A DNA stretch of 64,000 bases from Lachnospiraceae bacterium AC2012 (GCA_000702525.1 JNIN01000001.1:1993501-2057500), one strand, 5' to 3'. Shown: positions 33,361-43,175, counted from the first letter of the stretch. The notes: a model not told the origin generated them from the sequence alone. Translations and numbers: made by a program.

Positions 33361-34248
33361 ATGAAGAAATGTTTATTTATTCTGAATCCTCGTTCTGGAA
33401 AAGGGCAGGTAAAGCCTTACCTGGCTGATATCATTGATATCATGGTAAAAGGTGGTTATGAGACAAACGTCTATACGACGCAGTGTGGAGGCGATGCCAT
33501 CCAGAAGGCGAGAAATGCGGTAGAACAGTATGACAGAATTATCTGTAGTGGTGGCGACGGTACTTTGGATGAAGTGGTAACCGGTGTCATGCAGGCAGAT
33601 AAGAAAGTTCCTATCGGCTATATTCCGGCCGGTTCTACCAATGACTTTGGTAATTCCCTTGGAATTGACAAGGATGTATTAAGAGCAGCAGATATTGCAG
33701 TTAATGGCAAGAAATTCCCATGCGATATCGGTTCCTTTAACAATGATTACTTTGTATATGTAGCGGCATTTGGATTATTTACAGAAGTTTCCTATTCGAC
33801 AAGTCAGGAAATGAAAAATATGTTAGGCCATGCGGCATACATATTAGAAGGAATCAAACAGCTTCAAAATATTCCATCGTATCGCATGCAGGTTGAACAT
33901 GACGGCAATGTAGTATATGATGAATTCATATTTGGTATGATTACCAATTCGAAATCGGTTGGTGGATTCCGCGGAATCATCAGTGGAGATGTAGGATTGA
34001 ATGACGGTGTCTTCGAAGTGACATTGATCAAGAATCCTAGAAATCCAATCGAATTCAATGAAATTATTGGTTATTTAACGGGCGTGGTGAAAGATACCAT
34101 GATGGTGTATTCTTTCCAGACAAGTGAGATGAAAATGACTTGTAATGAAGAAGTGCCATGGACGCTGGATGGCGAGTTTGGTGGCAATCATCAGACCGTT
34201 CGGGTGGTAAATGAGCAACATGCCTTAGAAATAATGGTTGAACCGTAA
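33361..34248 (+). CDS. Diacylglycerol kinase family lipid kinase (YegS/DgkB-like)
   Basis: A 295-residue cytosolic lipid kinase. The catalytic N-terminal domain has NPRSGKGQ and the nucleotide motif SGGDGTLDEVVTG, then GYIPAGSTNDFGNSLG; the C-terminal beta-sandwich ends with WTLDGEFGG. Gram-positive DgkB recycles diacylglycerol released during lipoteichoic acid synthesis, a plausible role here. The ribosome site (AGGG, 12 nt upstream) is weak. The -35 box of the next promoter overlaps its last codons. Confidence 0.9.
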   Translation: MKKCLFILNPRSGKGQVKPYLADIIDIMVKGGYETNVYTTQCGGDAIQKARNAVEQYDRIICSGGDGTLDEVVTGVMQADKKVPIGYIPAGSTNDFGNSLGIDKDVLRAADIAVNGKKFPCDIGSFNNDYFVYVAAFGLFTEVSYSTSQEMKNMLGHAAYILEGIKQLQNIPSYRMQVEHDGNVVYDEFIFGMITNSKSVGGFRGIISGDVGLNDGVFEVTLIKNPRNPIEFNEIIGYLTGVVKDTMMVYSFQTSEMKMTCNEEVPWTLDGEFGGNHQTVRVVNEQHALEIMVEP

Positions 34249-34266
34249 TAATAATTACGTTATAAT
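34238..34266 (+). promoter_or_regulatory. Promoter of fba
   Basis: TTGAAC (34238-34243), 17-bp spacer, TATAAT (34261-34266). The -35 overlaps the last codons and stop of the lipid kinase gene. The leader is about 63 nt. Confidence 0.8.
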
Positions 34267-34335
34267 TTTAACAGCGTCTAGTTAGAATAGACGAAATTGT
34301 GTAATTTTTTTTGTTATACGAATGGAGGAATTAAT

Positions 34336-35199
34336 ATGTTAGTATCCGCAACAGAGATGCTGAAGAAGGCTAAAGCTGGTCATTATGCAGTAGGTCAGTT
34401 CAACATCAACAACTTAGAATGGACAAAGTCAATCCTGTTACAGGCACAGGAAATGAACTCTCCAGTAATCCTTGGTGTATCTGAAGGTGCTGGTAAGTAC
34501 ATGACTGGTTATAAGACAGTAGCAGCTATGGTTAAGGCTATGGACGAAGAACTTGGAATCACAGTTCCTGTAGCTCTTCACTTAGATCATGGTTCATACG
34601 AAGGTGCTAAGGCTTGTATCGAAGCTGGTTTCACATCAATCATGTTCGATGGTTCTCACTATGACATCGAAGAAAACAAGGCTAAGACAGAAGAATTAGT
34701 TAAGCTTGCTCATAGCAAGGGTGTTTCTATCGAAGCTGAAGTTGGTTCTATCGGTGGTGAAGAAGACGGTGTAGTAGGTGCTGGTGAATGTGCAGATCCA
34801 GATGAATGTAAGACAATCGCTGATCTTGGCGTTGATATGCTTGCAGCTGGTATCGGTAACATCCATGGACAGTATCCAGCAAACTGGGCTGGTCTTTCTT
34901 TCGAAACATTAGATGCTATCCAGCAGAAGACTGGCGAAATGCCACTCGTACTTCATGGTGGTTCTGGTATCCCAGAAGAGATGGTTAAGAAGGCTATCAC
35001 ACTTGGAGTATCTAAGGTTAACGTTAATACAGAATGTCAGTTATCATTTGCTGATGCTACAAGAAAATATATCGAGGCTGGTAAGGACCTTCAGGGTAAG
35101 GGTTTTGATCCTCGTAAGCTTCTTGCACCAGGTGCTGAAGCAATCAGAGAAACAGTTAAGGAAAAGATCGAATTATTCGGTTCTGCAAACCAGGCTTAA
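34336..35199 (+). CDS. fba: Class II fructose-1,6-bisphosphate aldolase
   Basis: A 287-residue zinc-dependent aldolase of glycolysis and gluconeogenesis. Zinc and substrate residues are in VALHLDHGSYEG, MFDGSHYDIEEN, EAEVGSIGGEEDG, AAGIGNIHGQY and LVLHGGSGIPEEM. GGAGG lies 7 nt before the ATG at 34336. Codon choice is strongly biased (GCT, GGT, TCT, ATC), as expected for a very highly expressed gene, and it has a near-consensus promoter and its own terminator. Confidence 0.96.
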   Translation: MLVSATEMLKKAKAGHYAVGQFNINNLEWTKSILLQAQEMNSPVILGVSEGAGKYMTGYKTVAAMVKAMDEELGITVPVALHLDHGSYEGAKACIEAGFTSIMFDGSHYDIEENKAKTEELVKLAHSKGVSIEAEVGSIGGEEDGVVGAGECADPDECKTIADLGVDMLAAGIGNIHGQYPANWAGLSFETLDAIQQKTGEMPLVLHGGSGIPEEMVKKAITLGVSKVNVNTECQLSFADATRKYIEAGKDLQGKGFDPRKLLAPGAEAIRETVKEKIELFGSANQA

Positions 35200-35216
35200 T
35201 TCTCTATGATGAATTG

Positions 35217-35272
35217 AAATGCTCCGTTGGACTTGGCGGTCTAATCCGTCAGCCTCAAACGGGGCATTTTTT
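35217..35272 (+). terminator. Rho-independent terminator of fba
   Basis: AAATGCTCCGTT and AACGGGGCATTTTTT pair over 11 bp (35218-35228 with 35258-35268) around a 29-nt loop that itself contains a small stem (GGAC/GTCT-like). Confidence 0.8.
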
Positions 35273-35296
35273 AAAAAGTGAAAGGAAGAAAAAAGA

Positions 35297-37426
35297 GTGG
35301 AGACCGTAGATAAAATTAACGTAGCGGAAATATTTGGCGAGAATGTATTCGATGACCGCGTGATGCAGGAAAGATTGCCAAAGAAGACATATCAGAAATT
35401 AAAGCAGACAATCCAGGAAGGCAGAGAGCTTGATGCAGAAACTGCGGATGTCATTGCACATGAGATGAAGGAATGGGCCATTGAAAAGGGCGCAACACAC
35501 TATACACACTGGTTCCAGCCATTGACAGGTGTGACTGCGGAGAAGCATGATTCCTTTATTTCAGCACCAAAGGAAGATGGTAAGGTGCTTATGAGCTTTT
35601 CCGGAAAAGAGCTCGTGAAGGGTGAACCGGATGCGTCATCATTTCCATCTGGTGGACTTCGTGCGACATTTGAAGCACGCGGATATACATCCTGGGATCC
35701 TACAAGCCCTGCATTCGTAAGAGAAGATGCAAGTGGTGCAACACTTTGTATCCCAACAGCATTTTGCTCTTATACAGGCGAGGCATTGGATCAGAAGACA
35801 CCACTTCTTCGCTCTATGGAAGCCATCAATGAGCAGTCGCTTCGACTCCTCAGATTACTTGGAAATACAACATCGAAGCGTGTGTTACCATCCGTTGGTG
35901 CTGAGCAGGAATACTTCATCATCGATCGTGATAAATATCTGAAGCGTAAGGATCTGATTTATACAGGCCGTACTTTATTCGGACGTATGCCTGCAAAGGG
36001 TCAGGAAATGGACGATCATTACTTTGGTACGATTCGTGAGCGTATCGCTGCATTTATGCGTGATGTGGATATCGAACTCTGGAAGCTTGGTGTTACATCG
36101 AAGACAGAGCACAATGAAGTTGCTCCTGGACAGCATGAATTAGCGCCAATCTATTCCGTTGCCAATGTTGCAGTGGATCATAATCACCTTGTGATGGAGA
36201 CCATGAAGCGTGTTGCTTACAAGCATAACCTCTATTGCCTTCTTCATGAGAAGCCATTTGCCGGCGTGAATGGTTCCGGTAAGCATAACAACTGGTCACT
36301 GGTAACGGATGATGGAATCAATCTGATTGATCCAGGCAAGAGCCCTCATGAAAATATTCAGTTCTTGCTTGTACTTACTTGTATTATCGCTGCAGTTGAT
36401 GACCATGCAGAACTTCTTCGTGAATCTGCAGCAGACGTTGGAAATGATCATCGTCTCGGTGCCAATGAAGCGCCTCCTGCAATTATGTCTATCTTCCTTG
36501 GCGATCAGTTACAGGACGTATTAGAGCAGTTGATTCATACAGGAACGGCAACGCATTCGATTGTCGGTTCTAAGATGAACACAGAGATTAAAGCACTTCC
36601 TGAATTCATGAAGGATGCGACAGATCGTAACCGTACATCACCATTTGCATTTACTGGAAATAAGTTCGAGTTCCGTTCCGTAGGTTCTCAGGATTCCATC
36701 GGTGAAGCGAATGTTGTATTGAATACGATTGTTGCAGAAGCATTCTCCAATGCTTGCGATTATATCGAAGCGGCAGAGGACAAGGATCAGGCAGTACATG
36801 ATTACATTAAGAAGCTTGCTACAGAGCACCAGAGAATTCTCTTCAATGGGGATGGCTATGCACCAGAATGGGTGGAAGAAGCTGCAAAGCGTGGCCTTCC
36901 AAATCTGAAGTCTATGGTGGATGCAATTCCTGTTCTTACAGAGGAGAAGACAGTTGCGATGTTCAAGAAGTTCCATGTATTCTCTGAAACAGAACTTCAG
37001 TCACGTGCAGAAATTGAGTATGAACAGTACAGTAAGCAGATTAATATTGAAGGTCGTGCTATGTTAAATATCTGTACAAAGCAGATTATTCCTGCGGTAA
37101 TTAAGTTTGAAACCAAGGTTGCAAACTCTATTAATGCAATGGTTACTGCAGTACCAGACATCGATGTATCTGTTCAGACAGAGTTATTGACAGAAACAGC
37201 GGATCTTCTTTCTGCAGCCCGTACTTCTATGGCAAGCCTGTCAGACGCCGTAGAAAAGGGTTCCCAGCTTCTTTCTACAGATGCTGCAGCTGCAGCGCAT
37301 GTATATCATGACGAAGTGATGAAGTATATGGAAGAACTTCGTGTATCTGTTGACAACTTAGAGCAGTTGGTTGGCAAGGAAGATTGGCCAATGCCATCTT
37401 ATGGTGACTTACTGTTCGAAGTTTAG
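35297..37426 (+). CDS. glnA: Type III glutamine synthetase
   Basis: A 709-residue GSIII enzyme (GlnN type), which assimilates ammonium into glutamine and is far longer than the ~450-residue GSI. Family landmarks: [14 protein letters not shown] (metal-binding Glu), [36 protein letters not shown] and [16 protein letters not shown], followed by the GSIII-specific helical tail. The start is GTG at 35297, with AAAGGAAG 8 nt upstream. It ends at a short GC-rich terminator and then element C. Confidence 0.94.
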   Translation: METVDKINVAEIFGENVFDDRVMQERLPKKTYQKLKQTIQEGRELDAETADVIAHEMKEWAIEKGATHYTHWFQPLTGVTAEKHDSFISAPKEDGKVLMSFSGKELVKGEPDASSFPSGGLRATFEARGYTSWDPTSPAFVREDASGATLCIPTAFCSYTGEALDQKTPLLRSMEAINEQSLRLLRLLGNTTSKRVLPSVGAEQEYFIIDRDKYLKRKDLIYTGRTLFGRMPAKGQEMDDHYFGTIRERIAAFMRDVDIELWKLGVTSKTEHNEVAPGQHELAPIYSVANVAVDHNHLVMETMKRVAYKHNLYCLLHEKPFAGVNGSGKHNNWSLVTDDGINLIDPGKSPHENIQFLLVLTCIIAAVDDHAELLRESAADVGNDHRLGANEAPPAIMSIFLGDQLQDVLEQLIHTGTATHSIVGSKMNTEIKALPEFMKDATDRNRTSPFAFTGNKFEFRSVGSQDSIGEANVVLNTIVAEAFSNACDYIEAAEDKDQAVHDYIKKLATEHQRILFNGDGYAPEWVEEAAKRGLPNLKSMVDAIPVLTEEKTVAMFKKFHVFSETELQSRAEIEYEQYSKQINIEGRAMLNICTKQIIPAVIKFETKVANSINAMVTAVPDIDVSVQTELLTETADLLSAARTSMASLSDAVEKGSQLLSTDAAAAAHVYHDEVMKYMEELRVSVDNLEQLVGKEDWPMPSYGDLLFEV

Positions 37427-37457
37427 AAGAACGGATAAAACTAACATATGGATATAG

Positions 37458-37482
37458 GAGGCGCCTGCGGGCGCCTCTTTTT
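37458..37482 (+). terminator. Rho-independent terminator of the glutamine synthetase gene
   Basis: GAGGCGCC (37458-37465) pairs with GGCGCCTC (37470-37477), followed by TTTTT. Confidence 0.9.
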
Positions 37483-37497
37483 GCATGTATTTTTTCG

Positions 37498-37732
37498 TAT
37501 TTCGCCCGTTCCGGAGTATCTTTGCTATGCGCAGTTCAGAGGATTGCTCACTAAGTAGATTTTCACTACAGATGTTCGTAGATTGGTACCGTGCGTTATC
37601 TCAATCCGTTTCGTTTACGCACTCACGCTGCCTTCCGTGGCAGCGTGTACCAATCTTCAGAACATCTGTAGTGTAAATCTTCTAAGTTCGCAATATTCCT
37701 GCACATAGCAAAGGTACTCCGGCACGGGAATA
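37498..37732 (+). repeat. Structured element C (family of long two-part hairpins)
   Basis: Outer arms about 37498-37534 and 37699-37732 share long matches (CCGGAGTA, TTTGCTATG). Inner arms 37555-37590 and 37647-37684 share CACTACAGATGTTC. Apical hairpins are GTGCGT...ACGCAC and CACGCTGCC-TTCCGT-GGCAGCGTG (37624-37647), the latter fully paired. Junctions read GCTCACTAAG and GTTCGCAATATTC. It lies between two strong terminators, so it is not part of either neighbour's mRNA unless it has its own promoter. Confidence 0.85.
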
Positions 37733-37754
37733 TAGAAAAGAAAAACTATTAGAA

Positions 37755-37800
37755 AAAAGGTGCCCGGAAGAAGTAAAAACTTCTTCTGGGCACCTTTTAT
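37755..37800. terminator. Bidirectional rho-independent terminator
   Basis: AAAAGGTGCCC with GGGCACCTTTT, and an inner GAAGAAGT/ACTTCTTC, about 19 bp of stem with an AAAA loop. It ends the minus-strand PBP gene. Confidence 0.9.
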
Positions 37801-37809
37801 GTATACTAT

Positions 37810-40500
37810 TTAGTTCGAACTATGCGTCTGTGTTGTTCCACTGCTTGTGGTGGATCCTGATCCGCTTGTACCAGAACCACTGGAGGAACCGGAACCGCTA
37901 GAGGAACCAGATGTTCCTTCGCTGGATTCACCATTTCCGGTTTCAATTGGATCAATCGTTACGTTTGGTATTTCTAGATTATCTAAATCTTCGCTGGCTG
38001 ATGTATGAAGAGAACAAATCGAATTCAATACATCTTCGGAGAGAAGATAAGGTGCATCGCCAGTTCCTGCGGAACCACCTACGATATAAACACCAGTAGA
38101 GGTGTTTGGACAGAAGGTGGAAGCAATCTGACCGGAATCATTACAGATGGTAACGCTTGTATGATGGTCGCAAGTTTCTGTTGGAACCGTTCCTTCGGCA
38201 AAGTATTCTGTGTATACCATGCTACCACGTGGATCGCAGTCGCAGACACCTTCCAGAGCGAGTTTGCCGGATTTCTTACATACGGTTGCCTGTGTAATGC
38301 CTTCAGGGACTGTGAAATCCTTATATTCGAGGTTTTCGTGTATACGCTTCATAACAGCACCCCAGATATTCTTGGAGTAGGTTGTGGAGCTTTGCGGCGT
38401 ATTGTCATCGTATCCGCCCCAGATAACAGCGGTGTAATATGGAGTGAATCCGGCGAATACCGTATCACGGTCCTTTGTTGTAGTTCCGGACTTACCGGCA
38501 ACAGCTGTATTTCCAGGGTTGGCACGTACACCAGTACCCTGTGTCATAACATCCTGCATAGCACTTGTAAGAAGGTATGCGGTGGTTTCTTTTAATACTT
38601 CTTTGGATTTGTTCTCTGTATTATCTAAGATCACATTTCCATTTTGATCTGTAACCGTTGTATAGAAGATCGGCTTGTTGTATTCTCCGCCGTTTGCAAT
38701 CGTTGCGTAGGCACCTGCTAATTCGAGGTTCGTAACACCGTTTGTGATACCACCAAGCGCGAGAGCCTGATTGTTGTCACCGCTTTCTAGTGTTGTAATA
38801 CCAAAGTCCTGTACATATTCATATCCGAGACCGGTACCAATCTGTGTTAAGGTCTTAACGGCTACGACATTGATGGAGTCTTCAATCGCTTCACGGATCG
38901 TTGTAAATCCACGGTAGTTATTATCGTAGTTACTGAGGGATGTACCATTGGCATAGGTCATTGGTGCATCATCCTGAACGGTTGCAAGGGTAAGACCACC
39001 AGCGTCTAATGCAGGTGCATAGGCTGCGAGAATCTTGAAGGTGGAACCGGGCTGTCTGGTAATTCCTGTTGCACGATTCAGAGTCTTGCTACCCGTTTTG
39101 TCACCACGGCCACCAGTAAGAGCGACAACAGCACCTGTGGACTGGTCGATGACTGTCATAGCAGTCTGCGGCTGAACGGTGTAGACGATGGATTCTCCAC
39201 CTTCTGGGATGGTATCGCCTTCTTCCATCATTTCAGATTTGTATTCTTCAATGGCAGCTGCAGCTTCTTCTTCTGAATCATAGTTGATGGAGAAGTTCTT
39301 ATTATCCGTTTTCGCCTGATAATAGGAGAGCATGGTTTGCTCGCTGTAGTTTTCGAATGTGCCATCGGCCTTCTGGATGGTTAATCGATAAGAGAAGGAA
39401 TACTCTACCGGTGTGGCATAGTTATCCTGATTATTGACCTCTTCATCGACAATGGCCTGAATCTCTGTATCCTGTGTACTGTAGATGTTTAATCCACCAC
39501 TGTAGAGAAGCTGATAGGCTTCTGATTCGGTATAACCCTTCTGTTCCATCAAATCATCAATGACCTGGTCGGTTAAAGCATCGACGAAATAAGAAGTAGC
39601 AGAAGAGGATGTAACCTGTGCATTTGCAACCTGGATTCTGTCATAGACATCATCCGCAAGTGCTTCATTATATTCTGCTTCTGTGATATATCCCTGATCA
39701 TACATATTCTTCAGAACTTTTTCTCGACGTGTCGCGTTGTTCTCTGGATTTGTGATGGGATTATATTTGCTAGGATTCTGTGTGATACCAGCGATAACAG
39801 CAGCTTCGGAAATCGTCAAATCAGATACACTCTTATTGAAATAACGTTCAGATGCTGCTTCGACACCAAGGGTGTTCTGTCCAAGGTTAATCGTATTCAG
39901 ATAGTTTTCCAGAATCTCATCCTTGCTGTACACCTTTTCGAGCTGAACGGCGAGATACTGTTCCTGAATCTTACGGTCAATCTTATCTTTGATCGTGTTT
40001 TCATCTGTCCAGCTGGTAAAGTAGTTATTCTTTAATAACTGCTGTGTGATGGTACTGGCACCCTGTGATAGATGTCCACCATTGATAATGGCTGTAAATC
40101 CGGCACGAATGATACCGCGGATGTCAATTCCGTTATGCTCGTAGAAACGAGAATCTTCTATAGCAACAAAGGCATGCTCCACAGAATCTGGAATTTCATC
40201 TAAGGTTACATACTCGCGGTTTGCACCACTTGACGCGAGCGTTTCAATCTCGGCGCCGTCAGAATCATATACGGTTGTCTGATATCCAGTTGGGGAGATA
40301 TTGACTTCGGAAATGTCCGGTAACTCCTTGATCAGATTATTTGCGTATAGACCAAATGCAAGTCCACCGCCAATGAACAATACCAGTAGGATAATGAGAA
40401 TCGTCTTTAAGAAAGTGATTCCGAATCGTTTCCCGGCCTTGTGTTTGCCACTGGCTAGTTGCTTGCTCCTCTTCTTCGTATTATTTTTTCCGTAATTCAT
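37810..40500 (-). CDS. Class A penicillin-binding protein (PBP1A family)
   Basis: An 896-residue bifunctional peptidoglycan synthase. A basic cytoplasmic N-terminus and one membrane helix (about 28-50) precede the GT51 glycosyltransferase domain (catalytic Glu in EDSRFYEHNGID; QGASTITQQLLKNNY). The transpeptidase domain has the SxxK motif in QPGSTFKILA, SxN in EDSINVVAVK and KSGTT. The tail (about 850-896) is a low-complexity Gly/Ser/Thr string, likely unstructured in the wall. Cysteine pairs after KSGTT (CKKSGKLALEGVCDCD) are common in clostridial PBPs. AGGAGG precedes the ATG. Confidence 0.94.
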   Translation of the reverse strand: MNYGKNNTKKRSKQLASGKHKAGKRFGITFLKTILIILLVLFIGGGLAFGLYANNLIKELPDISEVNISPTGYQTTVYDSDGAEIETLASSGANREYVTLDEIPDSVEHAFVAIEDSRFYEHNGIDIRGIIRAGFTAIINGGHLSQGASTITQQLLKNNYFTSWTDENTIKDKIDRKIQEQYLAVQLEKVYSKDEILENYLNTINLGQNTLGVEAASERYFNKSVSDLTISEAAVIAGITQNPSKYNPITNPENNATRREKVLKNMYDQGYITEAEYNEALADDVYDRIQVANAQVTSSSATSYFVDALTDQVIDDLMEQKGYTESEAYQLLYSGGLNIYSTQDTEIQAIVDEEVNNQDNYATPVEYSFSYRLTIQKADGTFENYSEQTMLSYYQAKTDNKNFSINYDSEEEAAAAIEEYKSEMMEEGDTIPEGGESIVYTVQPQTAMTVIDQSTGAVVALTGGRGDKTGSKTLNRATGITRQPGSTFKILAAYAPALDAGGLTLATVQDDAPMTYANGTSLSNYDNNYRGFTTIREAIEDSINVVAVKTLTQIGTGLGYEYVQDFGITTLESGDNNQALALGGITNGVTNLELAGAYATIANGGEYNKPIFYTTVTDQNGNVILDNTENKSKEVLKETTAYLLTSAMQDVMTQGTGVRANPGNTAVAGKSGTTTKDRDTVFAGFTPYYTAVIWGGYDDNTPQSSTTYSKNIWGAVMKRIHENLEYKDFTVPEGITQATVCKKSGKLALEGVCDCDPRGSMVYTEYFAEGTVPTETCDHHTSVTICNDSGQIASTFCPNTSTGVYIVGGSAGTGDAPYLLSEDVLNSICSLHTSASEDLDNLEIPNVTIDPIETGNGESSEGTSGSSSGSGSSSGSGTSGSGSTTSSGTTQTHSSN

Positions 40501-40532
40501 GTTTTTCCTCCTGAAATCAATGGAAAATCTAC

Positions 40533-40561
40533 TTTATTATATCAGAAGAATCCCGTATAAT
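40533..40561 (+). promoter_or_regulatory. Promoter immediately upstream of the YigZ-family gene
   Basis: TATAAT at 40556-40561 with a weak -35 (TTTATT, 40533-40538) at 17 bp. The start codon at 40569 is only 7 nt beyond the -10, so the transcript would be almost or entirely leaderless. Confidence 0.5.
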
Positions 40562-40568
40562 CAAAGCT

Positions 40569-41216
40569 ATGGAAATGCAAATGAAGATTATATATGAAGG
40601 CGGCCAGGGCGAAGTTTTAGAGAAGAAGTCTCGCTTTATTGCGACGATTCGACCAGCCCATTCGGAAGAAGAGGCGCAGACCTTCATTCAGGAAATGAAA
40701 AAGAAATATTGGGATGCACGTCACAACTGTAGTGCATATATTATAGGTAGAAACCGTGAAGTAGAACGTTGTTCAGATGATGGGGAACCAAGTCAGACAG
40801 CGGGGAGACCGATGCTGGAGATCTTAGAGAACGCCGGTATTCACGACGTCGTTGTGGTGGTTACACGTTACTTTGGAGGAACATTGCTTGGTACGGGTGG
40901 CTTAGTGCGCGCCTATCAGGGTGCAGTTCAGGAAGGCCTGAAGAATTGTATTATTGCAGAAGAGGGGATGGGATATCCATTGAAGGCTTCTGTGGATTAT
41001 ACCGCACTGGGCAAGATTGAATATATTATCCGTGAGATGGATATTCCTGTGATGGAACAAAATTATGAGGAAATGGTAAAATTTTCTCTCATGGTTCCGA
41101 GCGAACAGAAAAAAAGTTTTGAGGAAAAAGTAATAGAAGCAACATCCGGTGGCATTAAAATGGAGTGGTCAGACGAGGTTCCATACGTTTTGATGGACGG
41201 AAAAGTGTTGATTTAA
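40569..41216 (+). CDS. YigZ/IMPACT family protein
   Basis: A 215-residue protein of the UPF0029/IMPACT family. The N-terminal domain has KKSRFIATI, KYWDARHNCSAYIIG, SDDGEPSQTAGRPML and RYFGGTLLGTGGLVRAY; a small C-terminal ferredoxin-like domain follows. The family's role is uncertain; the eukaryotic IMPACT protein acts in translational control. Three ATGs occur in frame within the first five codons and none has a good ribosome site, so the exact start is unsure. It is divergent from the PBP gene. Confidence 0.88.
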   Translation: MEMQMKIIYEGGQGEVLEKKSRFIATIRPAHSEEEAQTFIQEMKKKYWDARHNCSAYIIGRNREVERCSDDGEPSQTAGRPMLEILENAGIHDVVVVVTRYFGGTLLGTGGLVRAYQGAVQEGLKNCIIAEEGMGYPLKASVDYTALGKIEYIIREMDIPVMEQNYEEMVKFSLMVPSEQKKSFEEKVIEATSGGIKMEWSDEVPYVLMDGKVLI

Positions 41217-41267
41217 CGGGCTTTTTTGAACTTTTACAAAAAAATATAAAATTTATTAAAAAAGTAC

Positions 41268-41296
41268 TTGATTTTTTGTTGACCCCCCTATATAAT
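41268..41296 (+). promoter_or_regulatory. Promoter of tRNA-Gln
   Basis: TTGATT (41268-41273), 17-bp spacer, TATAAT (41291-41296). The region before it (41217-41267) is A/T-rich, as in UP elements. The spacer has a C-run. Confidence 0.7.
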
Positions 41297-41349
41297 ATTC
41301 ATTGTTGAGTCGCGAGAGACACAGCGAAACAACAGAAAATCAATATTAA

Positions 41350-41422
41350 TGCCCCATCGCCAAGCGGTAAGGCAACGGACTCTGACTCCGTCATTTCCAA
41401 GGTTCGAATCCTTGTGGGGCAG
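41350..41422 (+). tRNA. tRNA-Gln (anticodon CTG)
   Basis: A complete cloverleaf. The acceptor arms TGCCCCA and TGGGGCA pair fully, with G as discriminator. The anticodon stem ACGGA/TCCGT encloses loop CTCTGAC with anticodon CTG (41382-41384), reading CAG. The T arm has the GGTTCGAATCC pattern. CCA is not encoded. It is a single gene with its own promoter and terminator. Confidence 0.95.
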
Positions 41423-41429
41423 CTAACTA

Positions 41430-41459
41430 ATCCCGATAGATTGTCTATCGGGATTTTTG
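41430..41459 (+). terminator. Rho-independent terminator of tRNA-Gln
   Basis: ATCCCGATAGA and TCTATCGGGAT pair perfectly around TTG, followed by TTTT. Confidence 0.92.
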
Positions 41460-41538
41460 TTTTGTAGAGAACGTGATACGAGATGTGTTATAATATATCG
41501 ACTATAAGATATAGAATAACAGAAAGGACGGATAGACA

Positions 41539-42297
41539 TTGAAATACGAAATGGATGCGCGTGTTCGTTTCAGTGAGATCGACGAATTTGATCACATGAC
41601 GATATCGGCGCTGATTAATTACATGCAGGATTGTTGTACTTTTCAATCTGAGGACTGCGGTTATGAATTAGAGAAGCTTAGAAGCAAGCATATGGGATGG
41701 TTCCTCCTGAGTTGGAAGATTGAACTCCATGCACTTCCGAAGATGGGGGACAGAATCAAGGTGCAGACATGGGTATCGAATTATAATGGATTGTTTGCAA
41801 ATCGTTGGTTTGAAATTGTCGATGCCAAAGGAAGCGTTATGGCGCGTGTGCTTTCCATCTGGACGCTGATGGATGTTGCGAAGCTTCGTGTGATGCGTAT
41901 TCCAGAGGAAATGAAGACGGCGTATTGTTTCGACGATCCAATCCCTGGAAATTTTGGCGGACGTAAGATGAAATCGCCGGAGCGTGGGGAACTTCGAGGA
42001 GAATTTACGGTTGAGACCATTCACCTCGATACCAATCATCATATGAATAACGCCAGATATATTGAGGTGGCGAAGGAAATGTTACCGGACGGCTTCGAGA
42101 TTCATTTCCTGGAAGTGGAATATCGTAAGCAGGCGGTTCTTGGTGATCATGTAAAGATAGAAGTGATAGAGAGTGAGACGAATATGAACTTCCCGGACGG
42201 TGTCATTTCCGATGGAAGTGCGTATAGTCGCTCGGTTACGGTATTGTTAAAGAATGATGAGGATGAAATCTATGCAGTGATAGATTTCTTAGAATAG
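41539..42297 (+). CDS. Acyl-ACP thioesterase
   Basis: A 252-residue double hot-dog thioesterase (FatA/FatB-like family) that releases fatty acids from acyl carrier protein. The first hot-dog domain has FSEIDEFDHMTISALINYMQD; the second holds the catalytic Asn/His region HLDTNHHMNNARYIEVA. I take the TTG at 41539 as start, with AAAGGA upstream; the ATG at 41551 is an alternative and would shorten the conserved N-terminus. The S1 gene follows after 8 nt, suggesting an operon. Confidence 0.88.
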   Translation: MKYEMDARVRFSEIDEFDHMTISALINYMQDCCTFQSEDCGYELEKLRSKHMGWFLLSWKIELHALPKMGDRIKVQTWVSNYNGLFANRWFEIVDAKGSVMARVLSIWTLMDVAKLRVMRIPEEMKTAYCFDDPIPGNFGGRKMKSPERGELRGEFTVETIHLDTNHHMNNARYIEVAKEMLPDGFEIHFLEVEYRKQAVLGDHVKIEVIESETNMNFPDGVISDGSAYSRSVTVLLKNDEDEIYAVIDFLE

Positions 42298-42305
42298 GAG
42301 TATAG

Positions 42306-43139
42306 ATGAAATTAGGTGAAATTCAGAAGTTAAAGGTTTGTAAGACAGTGGATTTTGGTGTCTATTTGACTGACGAGGAAGGGGGAGACCAGCGTGTGCT
42401 CCTTCCAAAGAAGGTGGTTCCGGAGGGAACAAAGATTGGCGATGAAGTGGAAGTCTTCTTATATAAGGATTCCGACGACCGTTTGATCGCGACAACAGCA
42501 AAGCCAAAGGTAACACTCGATCAGTATGCACTTCTTTCCGTAAAAGAAGTGACAAAGATTGGCGCCTTCCTGGACAATGGTCTGGAGAAGGATCTTTTCC
42601 TTCCATATAAGGAAATGACAGGGCGCGTGGAAGCGGGAGATGAGATTCTGGTTCGTCTTTATATTGATAAGTCAGACCGTTTGGCAGCGAGTATGAAGAA
42701 GATTTATCCATTGTTAAAGAAGAATTCTCCGTATCGTGCGGATGATGAAGTCAATGGACGCGTCTATGAATTCGGCCATGACTTTGGTACGTTCGTAGCG
42801 GTAGATGATCAGTATTCAGCGATGATTCCAAAGCATGAAGATACTTCGCATCTTCGCGTTGGCGATGTGATTACAGCGCGTGTTATCGGTGTGAAAGAGG
42901 ATGGTAAGCTGGATATCTCCATTCGTGAGAAGGGGGTAGCCCAGATGGATGCAGATGCAGAGAAGGTTCTCGGTATTATTAAGTCTTATGCGGGCGTGCT
43001 TCCTTTTACAGAAAAGGCGTCTCCAGAGATTATTAAGCGTGAGACGGGACTTTCTAAGAATGCATTTAAGCGTGCGGTGGGACGTTTATATAAAGAACGC
43101 GTTATCGATATTTCTGATGGAAAGATTCGATTAGTGTAG
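42306..43139 (+). CDS. S1-like RNA-binding protein (CvfB/YitL family)
   Basis: A 277-residue cytosolic protein with consecutive S1-like domains: about 1-60, 65-130 (KIGAFLDNGLEKDLFLPYKEMTGRVEAG) and 140-210 (FGTFVAVDDQYSAMIPKHED). A C-terminal winged helix follows (LSKNAFKRAVGRLYKERVI). CvfB in Staphylococcus affects virulence gene expression and binds RNA. AGGAG lies before the ATG. It precedes ridA in the same direction. Confidence 0.9.
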   Translation: MKLGEIQKLKVCKTVDFGVYLTDEEGGDQRVLLPKKVVPEGTKIGDEVEVFLYKDSDDRLIATTAKPKVTLDQYALLSVKEVTKIGAFLDNGLEKDLFLPYKEMTGRVEAGDEILVRLYIDKSDRLAASMKKIYPLLKKNSPYRADDEVNGRVYEFGHDFGTFVAVDDQYSAMIPKHEDTSHLRVGDVITARVIGVKEDGKLDISIREKGVAQMDADAEKVLGIIKSYAGVLPFTEKASPEIIKRETGLSKNAFKRAVGRLYKERVIDISDGKIRLV

Positions 43140-43175
43140 TATAATCATAGGAAAAAGAAGTAAAGAGGTTACAGT

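Noticed and set aside
19428..37732. Retron or integron cassettes explaining elements A-C
   Set aside because: No reverse transcriptase or tyrosine integrase is encoded in the window, and the junction motifs do not match the attC core sites.
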